Origin: Streptomyces pacificus
GTDB lineage: Bacteria > Actinomycetota > Actinomycetes > Streptomycetales > Streptomycetaceae
DNA: 64,000 nt
Direction of reading: 5' to 3'
Assembly (NCBI RefSeq): GCF_011766325.1
Contig: NZ_BLLG01000022.1
Coordinates: 1 to 64,000, forward strand
Shown here: piece after piece, positions 25,153 to 35,109 of the stretch
How positions within the stretch are numbered: the stretch's first letter is position 1
Layout of the letters: every line of letters starts with the position of its first letter
Notes under the pieces: model-generated
What the model was told of the DNA's origin: nothing
The model's database searches: none
The model's input: only the letters and a program-made list of their open reading frames with translations
Translations under genes and position numbers: made by a program

Positions 25153-25452
25153 TCAGGTCTCCACGTGGCCGAAGCCGACTTCGTAGCGATCGACGGAGAC
25201 GATCTGCTGGCCCTCCCTGCGGGCCGTTTCCACGCGGATCCGGTCGGCCTTCTGCTCGCTCGCCTTCATGGCCTCCTCGTCCTCCCACAAGGTCAGCGAG
25301 ACGGCGTTCCCCGTGGCCCGGTCGACGAGCCAGTACACCCCGAGGAAGCCGGGAAGTCCCCGGACCTGCTGGACGGCCGTCTCCGCGTGCGCGGACAGAT
25401 CACCCTCGGGCGGCACCGGCGACCCCTCGTACCTGCTCAGTCTCGCAAACAT
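25153..25452 (-). CDS. Antibiotic-biosynthesis-monooxygenase-like (ABM) small protein
   Basis: This 99-residue protein has the ferredoxin-like alpha-beta pattern of ABM/Dabb proteins: FARLSRYEGSP at the start, VRGLPGFLGVYWLVD, then AVSLTLWEDEEAMKASEQKA. GGAAGGG stands just before ATG 25452, which decides the start over a longer upstream frame. Members act as small monooxygenases or heme-degrading enzymes, but many have no known role. It stands alone; 25453-25765 is GC-rich with no gene. Confidence 0.65.
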   Translation of the reverse strand: MFARLSRYEGSPVPPEGDLSAHAETAVQQVRGLPGFLGVYWLVDRATGNAVSLTLWEDEEAMKASEQKADRIRVETARREGQQIVSVDRYEVGFGHVET

Positions 25453-25765
25453 CGCAGCTTCCCTTCCTCCGCGGCCGTGGCCGGGCGGTCGGCAGCCCCA
25501 GGACCAGGCTGCCCCCTCCTCCGCCCGCCCGCACGCCACGGCCCGCCCGGTCTCGCCTCCGACGACCGCGCCCACCCCGCGCCCCACCCCGGGGGCCCGG
25601 GCATGCGGACCCGGGCATGCGGGCAGGGGCGGGGCCCCGAGTGGGCCGGGGTGGGGCCAGGACGGTGGCCGGGGCGCAGGCCGGCGCAGTGGCCGGGCGG
25701 GGTCCCCGGCCGGGTGGGGACCCCCGCCCCCGTGGCAACGCAGGCCGGGGAGCCGCGGGACCCCG

Positions 25766-28318
25766 TCACCACCGGCCGGGGCCCGCCAGGATGCGGTCGG
25801 CCTCCCGGCCCGGCCAGCGGGCGGTGAGGAGCAGCGCGATGTCGTCCGGCCGGTCCGTGGCCTGGCGCGCCTCCCGGATCAGCCGGTCGGCGGTCTCGGC
25901 GATCGTGATGCCGCCGACCCCACCGAGGGTGGTACGCAGCCGTTCGACACCGGCGTCGATGTCGGCACCGGCTTCCTCGATCAGCCCGTCGGTGAAGAGC
26001 GCCAGCACCGCACCGGGCTCCAGGGTGAGTTCGGATACCGGGTACCTTTCCTGCGAGGCGACGCCGAGCATCAGCCCGCCGGGCAGGTCGAGCACTTCGG
26101 TCGCACCGTCGGGCCTGCGCAGCAGCGGCTGGGGATGGCCGGCCCGCACGGCCTGGGCGGTGCCGCCGTCCGGGTCGAGGAGTACGTAGCAGCAGGTGGC
26201 GAGCTGTGCCGGGTCGAGGTCGATCAGAAGCCGGTTGGTGCCGCTCATCACCTCTTCGGGCTCCCGGTCGTCGAGGGCGAAGGCCCGTACCGCGCTGCGC
26301 AGCTGGCCCATGATGGCGGCGGCGGGCACCCCGTGCCCCTGGACGTCGCCGATGACCAGGGCGAGGCCGCGATCGGTCTCGATGACGTCGTACCAGTCGC
26401 CGCCCACGTCCAGGCCCTGGGTGCCGGGCAGATAGCGGCCGACGGTCTCCACGGCTGCGACCACGGGCAGCCGGTGCGGCAGCAGCGCGTCCTGGAGGCC
26501 CCTGGCGAGCGCGAACTCGCTGTCGTAGCGCTGGGCGCGTTCGAGGGCCTGGGCGATGAGCCCGGCGAGGGCGGTGAGGGCGGTGCGCTCCTCGGGTGCG
26601 AATCCGCGCGGGTGGTCGAAGCCGAGGATGCAGGAGCCCACGGGCCGGCCGGAGGCGATCAGCGGCAGGAAGGCGCGAGCGCCGACGGATGCGTCGATCG
26701 CGAGCCCGGGATAGGCGGATGCGAGCATGTCCATCGACTCGAAGAAGATGGGGCGGCCGCTGGTCAGGGTTTCCACGCCGGGGATCCGGGCATCGAGCCC
26801 GACCCCCTCGAAGGGCGCGAGGAAACCCGCCGGGAAGCCGGTCTCCCAGGCGAGGTGGAGATGGCGCTCGCGGAGGACGTAGATGGCCAGCTGCCGGCCG
26901 CCGAACGCCGGCAGCAGTTCCTCGGTGACGACCTCCGAGACCTGGCGGGCGGTGACGGCCTCGGTGAGGGCGATGGCGAGGGCGACCGGCCGGTACAGGG
27001 CGCTGGACCGGTCGGCGGCCGAGGCGAAGGTGCCCGATGCGGCCCCGGGGAAGCCGATCGCACCGGTTGTGTGGTCGGTGCGTTCAGCCGACGCGACCGT
27101 CCCCGTCACCCCTTTCCGGCCCGGGAAGAGGGAGACAGTGACCCCGCCGTCCTGCCCGCGGTCGGCCCGGAACCGGACGGGGGCGCGTGCCAGCAGCGCC
27201 GCACGGTACTGGTCCCCGTAGCCGGCGCGGTCGAGCCAGGGCACTGCCTCCCACAGCACCCGGCCGACGAGCAGGTCGCGGGGCGTCCCGATCAGTTCCG
27301 CCGCGCTGCGGTTGACGTCAGTGATGCGGCAGGACAGGTCGAGGGAGAAGAGCCCCTGGGGTAGCCGGTCACCGGCCTCCCCGAAGACCGCTCCGGAGCC
27401 GAGGTCCATGACGGACCCGGTGACGCGGCGCGCCGCCGTGCCGGGGGACGAACGGACCGGACGGCCGGTCAGCTCCACCAGGCACGGCGGTTCACCGTCC
27501 CGGCGCATCCGGATCCGGCGCACCACGGCGCGGCCGGTCCGGCCCGCCTCCCTGGCCACGGCGTGCAGCTGGTAGGCGTCCTCGGGCGCGACATGGGCGG
27601 TGAGCGTTTCGATGGTGCCGGGGAAGGCGGCGGCCTCGACACCGAGGATGGCGCAGAGTTCCACGTCGGCACTCAGCGCTCCGCTCCCCAGATCCCAGTC
27701 GAAGGTGCCGACACGCACGGGGCGGGCGTCTGCCTCGGGCACCTGGACGGCGAGGGGCTCCTTGTCCCAGCGGACGGGAGTGCCGTCGTGGTGGAGTTCG
27801 CCGAGGGCGGCGGCGAGCCGACTTCCCTCGTGGCTGAATCGCCGCCGGTCGACTTCGGCGACCGGCCCTCCGGAGGTGGCGGGGCGCAGCGTCGCGAGGA
27901 CACCGAAGCGCTCGTCACCGCTGGTGACCGGTGCGTACAGGGAGCTCAGTGAGAACGGCAGACCCGCCATCAGCTGCGGGAAGCGCTGCATGGCCTCCTC
28001 GCCGTCGGCCAGGTGGATCGCCTGGGAGCGGCGGTAGCACTCCGCCACGGGGAAGGGCCTGTTGATGTGCATCCGCCACCATGGGCGCAGCAGTTCGGCG
28101 GGGAGCCCGACGGCCACGGCGAGGCGCAGCAGCCCCGGCGTCTCCGACCGCAGATAGACCCCGCCGGCATGGCCCCCTACCGCGCCGATCGAGTGAACCG
28201 CGGCCTCGGCGAGCACCAGTCCGAGTTCGTCCAGGGGGTGGACCGCGCCACCGCTCGTCTCGCGCTGCGACCCGCGCTCCGTGCGCGTGCCGGGCCTGGC
28301 CGCGCCGTACCAGGTCAC
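25766..28318 (-). CDS. Multidomain sensor PP2C phosphatase (GAF-PAS-PAS-GAF-SpoIIE)
   Basis: This protein of about 850 residues has an N-terminal GAF-like region (1-150), one or two PAS domains (about 175-410), a GAF domain (about 430-590) and a C-terminal SpoIIE-type PP2C phosphatase. The phosphatase metal residues are in DVGGDWYDV, VIGDVQGHG, LFTDGLIEE and RPDDIALL. Such proteins dephosphorylate anti-anti-sigma factors in response to small signals and are numerous in Streptomyces. I read the start as GTG 28318, but the N-terminus is uncertain and the frame is open further up. No partner anti-sigma gene lies next to it. Confidence 0.8.
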   Translation of the reverse strand: MTWYGAARPGTRTERGSQRETSGGAVHPLDELGLVLAEAAVHSIGAVGGHAGGVYLRSETPGLLRLAVAVGLPAELLRPWWRMHINRPFPVAECYRRSQAIHLADGEEAMQRFPQLMAGLPFSLSSLYAPVTSGDERFGVLATLRPATSGGPVAEVDRRRFSHEGSRLAAALGELHHDGTPVRWDKEPLAVQVPEADARPVRVGTFDWDLGSGALSADVELCAILGVEAAAFPGTIETLTAHVAPEDAYQLHAVAREAGRTGRAVVRRIRMRRDGEPPCLVELTGRPVRSSPGTAARRVTGSVMDLGSGAVFGEAGDRLPQGLFSLDLSCRITDVNRSAAELIGTPRDLLVGRVLWEAVPWLDRAGYGDQYRAALLARAPVRFRADRGQDGGVTVSLFPGRKGVTGTVASAERTDHTTGAIGFPGAASGTFASAADRSSALYRPVALAIALTEAVTARQVSEVVTEELLPAFGGRQLAIYVLRERHLHLAWETGFPAGFLAPFEGVGLDARIPGVETLTSGRPIFFESMDMLASAYPGLAIDASVGARAFLPLIASGRPVGSCILGFDHPRGFAPEERTALTALAGLIAQALERAQRYDSEFALARGLQDALLPHRLPVVAAVETVGRYLPGTQGLDVGGDWYDVIETDRGLALVIGDVQGHGVPAAAIMGQLRSAVRAFALDDREPEEVMSGTNRLLIDLDPAQLATCCYVLLDPDGGTAQAVRAGHPQPLLRRPDGATEVLDLPGGLMLGVASQERYPVSELTLEPGAVLALFTDGLIEEAGADIDAGVERLRTTLGGVGGITIAETADRLIREARQATDRPDDIALLLTARWPGREADRILAGPGRW

Positions 28319-28684
28319 ATACACAAGGATGCGACAGGGACGCGGGGATGCGCACCTCCGGCCGCGCGGTGGCGGGGCTGCGCTCATCGGCGGCGGCAGG
28401 GGCGCGCGAGACGAGCGGTGGCGTGGGGGCAGGACGGGACGGGGCGGGGCGGGCAGACAGGACGGAAAGGACGGATGGGAGGGACGGGAGGGACCGGCAG
28501 GGTGCCCGGACAGGACGCGACGCACAGTCGGGCGCAGCGTGCCCGGGCGCAGACGCGGACGCGGCACACCGGGACACCAAACCAGCGGGACAGGGGCCAC
28601 CGCACCCGGTACGCCGCCTCTCCCGGGACCCGGCCGCACCCCACCCGGGATCGGCCGGGGCCCGCAACAGACGCGGGCGTCCGC
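28319..28684. other. Gene-free GC-rich spacer with a purine tract
   Basis: This stretch contains a strand-asymmetric purine-rich block near 28430-28500, made of GGGAC/GGA repeats on the plus strand. I see no gene or clear promoter. It lies between the SpoIIE-type gene start and the end of the ketoacyl synthase gene. Confidence 0.4.
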
Positions 28685-29629
28685 TCACGGGCAGCGGACG
28701 ACCTGCCCGGCGTACGAGAGGTTGCCGCCGAACCCGAAGAGGAGCACCGGCGCCCCGGACGTGACGTCGCCGCGTTCGACGAGCCGGGACAGGGCCATGG
28801 GAATCGAGGCGGCCGATGTGTTCCCGGACTCCACGACGTCACGGGCCACGACGGCGTTCACCGCACCGATCCGCTCCGCGACGGGCTCGATGATCCGCAG
28901 GTTCGCCTGGTGCAGCACCACGGCCGCGAGGTCCTCGGGCGCGACCGACGCCCGTTCGCAGACCCCGCGTGCGATGGACGGGAGCCGGGTGGTCGCCCAG
29001 CGGTAGACGGACTGGCCCTCCTGGGCGAACCGGGGCGGGGTGCCCTCGATCCTCACCGCCTGTCCCATCTCCGGGACCGACCCCCACAGCACCGGGCCGA
29101 TTCCCGCATCGCGCTCGTCGCACGCCTCGACGATCGCGGCCCCGGCCCCGTCGCCGACCAGGACGCAGGTGGTGCGGTCGGTCCAGTCGGCGACGGCGGA
29201 CATCTTGTCGGCGCCGATGACGAGGGCGCGGACGGAGGAACCGGCCCGGATCGCGTGGTCGGCCGTGGCAAGAGCGTGGGTAAAGCCCGCGCAGACGACG
29301 TTGAGGTCCATGACCGCCGGGGAGGCCATCTGGAGCCTGGCGGCCACTCGGGCCGCGGTGTTCGGGGAGCGGTCGGTCGCCGTCGAGGTGGCCACGAGGA
29401 CGAGATCGATGTCGCCGGGGATGAGCCCCGCCGCGGCCAGCGCCTTGCCGGCGGCGTGGGCGGCCAGTTCGTCGACCGGTTCGTCGGGGCCCGCGATATG
29501 GCGCGTCCGGATGCCCACCCTGCTGGTGATCCACTCGTCGCTGGTGTCGACGATCCGCGCCAGGTCGTCGTTGGTGAGTACCCGGGCGGGCCGGTGGTGC
29601 CCGAGCGCGGCGATACGAGTGCCGGTCAT
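28685..29629 (-). CDS. 3-oxoacyl-ACP synthase III (FabH family)
   Basis: This 314-residue thiolase-fold protein has the KAS III triad: Cys in LNVVCAGFTHAL, His in VVLHQANLRI and Asn in VESGNTSAAS, with the C-terminal FGFGGNLSYAGQVV. The enzyme condenses an acyl-CoA starter with malonyl-ACP in fatty acid or related synthesis. It is not inside a fab operon, so it is probably a second FabH with its own starter preference. It is transcribed away from fdhD. Confidence 0.85.
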   Translation of the reverse strand: MTGTRIAALGHHRPARVLTNDDLARIVDTSDEWITSRVGIRTRHIAGPDEPVDELAAHAAGKALAAAGLIPGDIDLVLVATSTATDRSPNTAARVAARLQMASPAVMDLNVVCAGFTHALATADHAIRAGSSVRALVIGADKMSAVADWTDRTTCVLVGDGAGAAIVEACDERDAGIGPVLWGSVPEMGQAVRIEGTPPRFAQEGQSVYRWATTRLPSIARGVCERASVAPEDLAAVVLHQANLRIIEPVAERIGAVNAVVARDVVESGNTSAASIPMALSRLVERGDVTSGAPVLLFGFGGNLSYAGQVVRCP

Positions 29630-30008
29630 TGCCCGGGCACCCCCTTCGTTTCGAGATCAGGAGCCCTCCAGTCTCGTCAGCGACCGGCCGGTAGGAGGGC
29701 GGCCGAACCGACAGGATTCACCCGCTCGTGTTGGAGGCTCCACCCAGTCGGCGCCCCGGTCCACGCTCACCCCCCGGAGAACGAAGAACGTCCCATGGCC
29801 GGGGCCGCGTCCGGACGGGACCGCGGCGCCCGGACAGCACAGGCGCCCGGACGGCACAGGAGCCAGCGCCCATACCACACGCACCACACGCACCGCACGC
29901 GGTGGAACATGCTGGACATGACATCGTCGAGCACGCCTCGCCGCACCCGCCCGAGGCCGTGTGCCGTACCCGCGCACGTTCCCACGCACAGAGTCGGGGC
30001 TGATCACC
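29630..30008. other. Divergent intergenic region with ACACGC repeats
   Basis: This spacer must carry the promoters of the ketoacyl synthase gene (minus) and fdhD (plus). A short CACACGCAC-type repeat lies near 29875-29905. I see no small gene. Confidence 0.35.
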
Positions 30009-30848
30009 ATGGGACGCGTCACCGAACGCCGCCGCACCCTCCGGATCAGGGACGGAGCGGCCACCGCCCGGCCGGACACGCTGGTCGCCGAGGAGCCGCT
30101 GGAGATCCGGCTGAACGGTCGTCCGCTGGCGATCACCATGCGCACGCCGGGCGACGACTTCGCACTCGCGGCGGGCTTCCTGGTCAGCGAAGGGGTCATC
30201 GGCTCGGCGTCGGAACTGCGGTCGATCGTGTACTGCTCCGGCGCCCGGGACGACGGCACCAACACGTACAACGTCGTCGACGTGCGTCTCGCGCCCGGTG
30301 TCCCCGTCCCCGACATCACGCTCGAGCGCAACGTGTACACCACGTCATCGTGCGGACTGTGCGGCAAGGCCAGTCTCGACGCGGTACGCACCGGCACCCG
30401 CTTCGCCGTCGCCGACACTCCCCCCGTCCGGATCGGCCCCGATTTGCTCTCCTGCCTCCCCGACCGGCTCCGCGCCGCGCAGCGGGTCTTCGACCGCACG
30501 GGCGGCCTGCACGCCGCGGCACTGTTCTCGGAGGAGGGCGAGCTGCTCGACGTGTGCGAGGACGTCGGCCGGCACAACGCCGTGGACAAGCTGATCGGCC
30601 GCGCGGTGCGCGAGGACCTGCTGCCGCTGTCGCGGGTGATCCTGCTGGTGTCGGGGCGGGCGTCGTTCGAGCTGGCGCAGAAGGCGGTGATGGCGGGGAT
30701 TCCGGTACTGGCCGCGGTCTCCGCACCGTCCTCGCTGGCCGTCGACCTCGCGGTCGAGACCGGGCTGACCCTGGTCGGCTTTCTCCGCGGGCCGGACATG
30801 AACGTGTACGCGGGCGAGGAACGGATCGCCCTCCGCTCGGAGGTGTGA
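30009..30848 (+). CDS. fdhD: Formate dehydrogenase accessory sulfurtransferase FdhD
   Basis: This 279-residue protein matches FdhD along its length: EPLEIRLNG near the start, TPGDDFALAAGFL, the reactive TSSCGLCGKAS with the CxxC pair, VGRHNAVDKLIG and SGRASFELAQKA. FdhD carries sulfur to the molybdenum cofactor of formate dehydrogenase and is required for its activity. I chose ATG 30009 because the family starts near GRVTERRR; an upstream ATG at 29961 is less likely. No formate dehydrogenase gene is in the window. Confidence 0.92.
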   Translation: MGRVTERRRTLRIRDGAATARPDTLVAEEPLEIRLNGRPLAITMRTPGDDFALAAGFLVSEGVIGSASELRSIVYCSGARDDGTNTYNVVDVRLAPGVPVPDITLERNVYTTSSCGLCGKASLDAVRTGTRFAVADTPPVRIGPDLLSCLPDRLRAAQRVFDRTGGLHAAALFSEEGELLDVCEDVGRHNAVDKLIGRAVREDLLPLSRVILLVSGRASFELAQKAVMAGIPVLAAVSAPSSLAVDLAVETGLTLVGFLRGPDMNVYAGEERIALRSEV

Positions 30849-31234
30849 GAGCCCTCCCTGCCCGACCCGGCCCCGGCCGCGATCGCCCCGCACCGAGCAC
30901 CCGGCGTCCGGCATCCCACCGCCACCGAGCACCCGGTGCGCGACCCGGAGCCGGAGTGGGAGGTCCGGCAAGCGTGCGGGGCGCCGGCACCCCGGTGTCC
31001 CGGGCCGAGTCCCCTGGTGCCTGGGGCGGGACCGGCCCGCCTTGCGTTCACGTTCATCTACCACGTTCAGCCCTGTGCAGTACAGTCGGGGCAGGTCCGC
31101 CCGGCAGTGGTTCCGTCCCGTCCCGCGGCGGGAGCTGGCCGGAGCGGGGGGCCGTTCCGCCACCGGAAATGCGTCCGCCGGGCCGATCGTTCACCATGGA
31201 AGCAACACCCGGACGACGTAAGGATCGATCGCTC
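30849..31234. other. Gene-free spacer between fdhD and the aldo/keto reductase
   Basis: GC-rich spacer with a partly repeated GAGCACCCGG segment near 30893-30945. I see no gene. It should hold the promoter of the reductase. Confidence 0.35.
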
Positions 31235-32071
31235 GTGAGCAAGGTCCCCTCCATCACCCTCAACAACGGCATCGCCATGCCGCAGATAGGCTTCGGCGTG
31301 TGGCAGGTGTCGGACGACGAGGCGGCGAAGGTCGTCGGCACGGCCCTGGAGGCCGGCTACCGCAGCGTCGACACGGCGACCGTGTACGAGAACGAGAGAG
31401 GCACCGGACAGGCCCTCGCGGCCTCCGGGATCCCCCGCGAGGAGTTGTTCGTCACCACCAAGCTCTGGAACAGCGACCAGGGCTACGACGCTGCACTCCG
31501 CGCCTTCGACGCCTCCCTCACGCGGCTCGGCCTGGACTATGTGGACCTGTACCTGATCCACTGGCCGATGCCGACCCGGGACACGTACGTGGACACCTAC
31601 AAGGCGCTGGAGGCCGTCCACGCCGACGGCCGCGCGCGGGCCGTCGGCGTGTCGAACTTCCTTCCCGAGCACCTGGAGCGGCTGATCGAGGAGACCTCGG
31701 TCGTCCCCGCGGTGAACCAGATCGAGTTGCACCCGCAGTTGCAGCAGGCGGAGTCGCGGGCCTTCCACGCCAAGCACGGCATCGCCACCGAGGCCTGGTC
31801 GCCGTTGGGTTCGGGCAGCGGGCTGCTGGAGGTTCCGACGATCGTCGCGATCGCGCAGAAGCACGGAAAGACCCCGGCGCAGGTCGTGCTCCGCTGGCAC
31901 GTGCAGCTCGGCAACGTCGTGATCCCCAAGTCCGTGACGCCCTCGCGGATCCGGGAGAACCTCGACATCTTCGGCTTCGAGCTGGACGAGGACGACCTCG
32001 CGGCGTTCTCGGCTCTGGACGAGGGCCGGCGTCTGGGTCCCGATCCGGCGTCGTTCCACATGGGCGCCTGA
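31235..32071 (+). CDS. Aldo/keto reductase (AKR5 type)
   Basis: This 278-residue protein has the AKR catalytic set: SVDTATVYENE with Asp and Tyr, FVTTKLWN with the Lys, and LYLIHWP with the His. GVSNFLPEHLERL and the NADPH-binding PKSVTPSRIREN follow. It reduces aldehydes or ketones such as 2,5-diketo-D-gluconate using NADPH. I chose GTG 31235; an in-frame ATG at 31196 would add 13 residues. It stands alone upstream of the LysR gene. Confidence 0.85.
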   Translation: MSKVPSITLNNGIAMPQIGFGVWQVSDDEAAKVVGTALEAGYRSVDTATVYENERGTGQALAASGIPREELFVTTKLWNSDQGYDAALRAFDASLTRLGLDYVDLYLIHWPMPTRDTYVDTYKALEAVHADGRARAVGVSNFLPEHLERLIEETSVVPAVNQIELHPQLQQAESRAFHAKHGIATEAWSPLGSGSGLLEVPTIVAIAQKHGKTPAQVVLRWHVQLGNVVIPKSVTPSRIRENLDIFGFELDEDDLAAFSALDEGRRLGPDPASFHMGA

Positions 32072-32328
32072 CGCACCGGCACCGCGCGCGATCCGGACCG
32101 ACCCGGTGGGCGCGGCCGCTTCACGGCGGCCGCGCCGCCGCGCCGGCCTCCGCACACCGCCGCACCGGACACCGCCGCACCGGACATCGCCGTGAGTGCC
32201 CGGCGCCCGCAGTGCCCGGTTCAACCGCGTTCCGGCCGGGGGCGCGACCCGCCCGTGGGTCGTCCCAACCCCGCTCGGGGCGGCCGGTGTTCACCTCTGC
32301 CTCCCCAAATTCTGCTTATGCTTCTGCC

Positions 32329-33234
32329 GTGTTCGATTCCCGGTACATCAGGACTTTCCACGAGGTGGTCAGAACCGGCTCGTACTCGGCAGCCGCCCGC
32401 TCGCTCGGCTATACGCAGCCTGCCGTCAGCCAGCAGATGAAGGCGCTGGAGCGGGACGTGGGCACTCCCCTGTTCACCCGGATCGGCCGCGGCATCAGGC
32501 TCACCGAGGCCGGTGAGGCGCTGACCCGGCACGCCGGCACGATCCTCGACAGCCTGGCGGCGGCGCAGCAGCAGATCGACGCCATCGCGCGGCTGCGCGC
32601 CGGAAGGGTGCGCGTGAGCGCGTTCCCCAGCGCCTGTGCGACGCTGATCCCGGCGATGATGGCGTCCGTCGCGGCCGAGTATCCGGGCATCCGGATCGAG
32701 CTGACGGAGAGTGAACCACCCGAGTCGCTGAGGCTGGTCACGCGAGGCGACTGCGACATCGCCCTGTCCTTCAGCTACCCCGGCCACGCCGCCGAGGTGC
32801 CGGAGGAGCTCGCCGCCGAACCGCTGCTTGAGGACCCGCTGACGGTGTTGCTGCCCTCCGGGCATCCGCTGGCAAGGCGGCGGGCCGTGCGGCTGGCGGA
32901 TCTCGCCGGCGAGCGCTGGATAGCCGGGTGCCTGCGCTGCCGGGCCAATTTCGTGCACGCCTGTGCCGAGGAGGGGTTCGCACCGGACATCGCCTGCACC
33001 ACGGACGACAACCTGGTGATGCAGAGCCTCGTGGCGTCGGGGGTGGGCATCGCCATGGTGCCGCAGTTGGTGCTGTCGTTCCTGTGCCACGGCAAGGTCA
33101 CGGGGCGGATCGTGGAACCGCACACCCGCCGCCGGGTCGGCGCCTACGTGCTCCGGGAGCAGTTGCGCGTCCCCGCCGTCGCGCTGGTGCTCGGCCGTCT
33201 CGTCGCGGTGGCCCAGCGCCGCGTCGGCTGCTGA
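32329..33234 (+). CDS. LysR-family transcriptional regulator
   Basis: This 301-residue protein has an N-terminal winged HTH (SYSAAARSLGYTQPAVSQQMKALE) and a LysR substrate-binding domain. A Cys pair, AGCLRCRANF, stands in the effector region and may bind a sulfur compound or metal. It lies upstream of the cysteine dioxygenase and YeiH genes in the same direction, separated by 222 bp. In E. coli the LysR regulator YeiE sits beside yeiH, so control of the downstream sulfur genes is a reasonable guess. Confidence 0.85.
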   Translation: MFDSRYIRTFHEVVRTGSYSAAARSLGYTQPAVSQQMKALERDVGTPLFTRIGRGIRLTEAGEALTRHAGTILDSLAAAQQQIDAIARLRAGRVRVSAFPSACATLIPAMMASVAAEYPGIRIELTESEPPESLRLVTRGDCDIALSFSYPGHAAEVPEELAAEPLLEDPLTVLLPSGHPLARRRAVRLADLAGERWIAGCLRCRANFVHACAEEGFAPDIACTTDDNLVMQSLVASGVGIAMVPQLVLSFLCHGKVTGRIVEPHTRRRVGAYVLREQLRVPAVALVLGRLVAVAQRRVGC

Positions 33235-33457
33235 GCCCCGGAGGCCGTCCGGCTCCGGCGTCCGGCCCTCGCGGGTGGCCCTCCTCCGGTCCTCGCTCAC
33301 GTACCGGCTCCCGTCCTCGCTCCGGGACGGGCCCCCTCGGTCCGAGCCGGACCCGGCCGGAGCGGCCGGCGCCATCACCCCGTCCATAAGGGACCGTTGA
33401 GGACCCCGCAAGCGATCGTGCCTTTACGCCCCTGGTCGACGGCCGGACGCTGCGGAG

Positions 33458-34066
33458 ATGACGACTGCGCACCCGGCCACCCCCGCGACCCCCGCAACCC
33501 CCTCCCACGCTACGACCACCGCCACCACCGCCACCCCCGCGACCTCGCGGCTCCGCTCCCTGGTGGCGGAGATACGGGAGACCGTGAACCGCGGCCTCCC
33601 TCCCGAGCCCACGGCCTCCATGGTCGCGGAGAAACTCCTCCCGCACCTCGGCAGACCCGATCTGCTCACCGCAGGGCAGTGCGAGGGCGACTCCGCCCAC
33701 TACCGCCAGCACGTCCTGCACGCCGAGCACGACGGCAGCTTCTCCCTGGTGGCCCTGGTCTGGCTGCCCGGCCAGAGCACGCCCGTGCACGACCACGTGT
33801 CGTGGTGCGTGACGGGTGTGCACCGGGGCGAGGAGCACGAGCGGCGCTACCGACTGGTCCCGCACGGCATGACCGCGCGGCTGGTCGCCACGGAGGACGT
33901 GGTGAACCCCGCAGGGACTGTCGCAGCGTTCGCCCCGCCGGGCGACATCCACCTCGTCCGCAACGCCGGTACCGGCGAGGCCGTGTCCCTGCACGTCTAC
34001 GGCGCCGACATCGCCCGCCTGGGCACCAGCGTCCGGCGCGTCTACGACCTGCCCGCCGACCGGTGA
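33458..34066 (+). CDS. Cysteine dioxygenase family protein
   Basis: This 202-residue cupin has the iron-binding three-His set: HDH in STPVHDHVSW and the third His in PGDIHLVRNAG. This matches bacterial cysteine dioxygenase, which turns cysteine to cysteine sulfinate. The first 30 residues are a low-complexity Pro-Ala-Thr stretch not needed for the fold, so the true start may be later. The stop overlaps the YeiH start as GTGA. Products would be sulfinate, then sulfite or sulfate. Confidence 0.8.
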   Translation: MTTAHPATPATPATPSHATTTATTATPATSRLRSLVAEIRETVNRGLPPEPTASMVAEKLLPHLGRPDLLTAGQCEGDSAHYRQHVLHAEHDGSFSLVALVWLPGQSTPVHDHVSWCVTGVHRGEEHERRYRLVPHGMTARLVATEDVVNPAGTVAAFAPPGDIHLVRNAGTGEAVSLHVYGADIARLGTSVRRVYDLPADR

Positions 34067-35109
34067 CGGCCCTCACGGGCTCCGGCTCCGGGCGCGCCAC
34101 CACCGGCAAGAGGCCCGCGGGCCCCACCGGGCCCGTGCCCGGGCTGATCCTCGCCGCCGCCGGGGTGCCGGCGGCCTGGCTGGCACACCGTGCCGTGCCC
34201 GGCCTCCCGATGCTCACCGCCGCCGTTGTGCTGGGTGTGGCCGCCGCACACACTCCGTGGCTTGCCGAGCGGGTACGCGGCAGCTGCCGCAGCGGCCTGT
34301 CGCTTGCCGCGAAGCGCCTGATGCGGGCCGGGATCGTGCTGCTCGGTCTCAAGCTGAGCCTCGTGGACGTGCTCGGTCTCGGGTGGGCGACGGTCGTGAT
34401 GGTGCCGGCCGTGGTCGCCGCCGCCTTCGGCGGCACCTGGTGGCTCGGGCGGCGGCTGGGGCTGCCCGGTGACCAACCGCTGCTGATCGCCGCTGGCTAC
34501 TCCATCTGCGGGGCCTCCGCCATAGGGGCCGTGGGCTCGGTGCAGAACAGCGACGAGGAGGACGTGGTCACGTCCGTCGCGCTGGTGACGCTCTGCGGCA
34601 CCCTCGCCATCGCCGTCCTGCCGTTGCTGCATGGACCGCTGGGCCTCAGCGGCGCCGAGTTCGGGCGGTGGGTGGGTGCCGGCGTCCACGACGTGGGACA
34701 GGTGGTGGCCACCGCCCAGACTGCCGGACCAGCGGCGCTCGGCGAGGCCGTCCTGGTGAAACTTCTCCGGGTGGCGCTGCTGGCACCGCTGGCCGCCGTG
34801 CTCGTCGTGGCGGCCCGGCGCCGCGGCCGCGACACGGCGGGCTCCCCGCGGCCTCCGCTCGTCCCCCTGTTCGTCGCGGGCTTCCTCGCGCTGGTGGTGC
34901 TGCGCAGCACGGGGCTGGTGCCCGCCCAGGTCCTCGCCGCAGCCGGCACAGCCCAGGAACTGCTCCTGGCCGGCGCGCTGTTCGGCCTCGGCAGCGCGGT
35001 CCATCTGCCGTCCCTGACCCGTACCGGCCCGCGGGTGGCCCTGCTCGGGCTCACCGCCTGGGTGCTGATCGCGACGGCGGCGTACGGCGGGGTGCTGCTC
35101 ACCACCTGA
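34063..35109 (+). CDS. YeiH-family (UPF0324) putative sulfate exporter
   Basis: This 348-residue protein has about ten transmembrane segments. It carries the YeiH family stretches MRAGIVLLGLKLS, AAGYSICGASAIGAV and GAGVHDVGQVVATA. The GTG start overlaps the dioxygenase stop. The family is annotated as a putative sulfate exporter, with weak direct evidence. Coupled translation with cysteine dioxygenase supports a job in removing oxidised sulfur made from cysteine. Confidence 0.8.
   Translation: MTALTGSGSGRATTGKRPAGPTGPVPGLILAAAGVPAAWLAHRAVPGLPMLTAAVVLGVAAAHTPWLAERVRGSCRSGLSLAAKRLMRAGIVLLGLKLSLVDVLGLGWATVVMVPAVVAAAFGGTWWLGRRLGLPGDQPLLIAAGYSICGASAIGAVGSVQNSDEEDVVTSVALVTLCGTLAIAVLPLLHGPLGLSGAEFGRWVGAGVHDVGQVVATAQTAGPAALGEAVLVKLLRVALLAPLAAVLVVAARRRGRDTAGSPRPPLVPLFVAGFLALVVLRSTGLVPAQVLAAAGTAQELLLAGALFGLGSAVHLPSLTRTGPRVALLGLTAWVLIATAAYGGVLLTT

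Noticed and set aside
28013..32071. 1352-codon plus-strand frame
   Set aside because: Only the last 278 codons (aldo/keto reductase) are real. The rest is an open frame caused by high GC, antisense to the SpoIIE-type and ketoacyl synthase genes and out of frame with fdhD.
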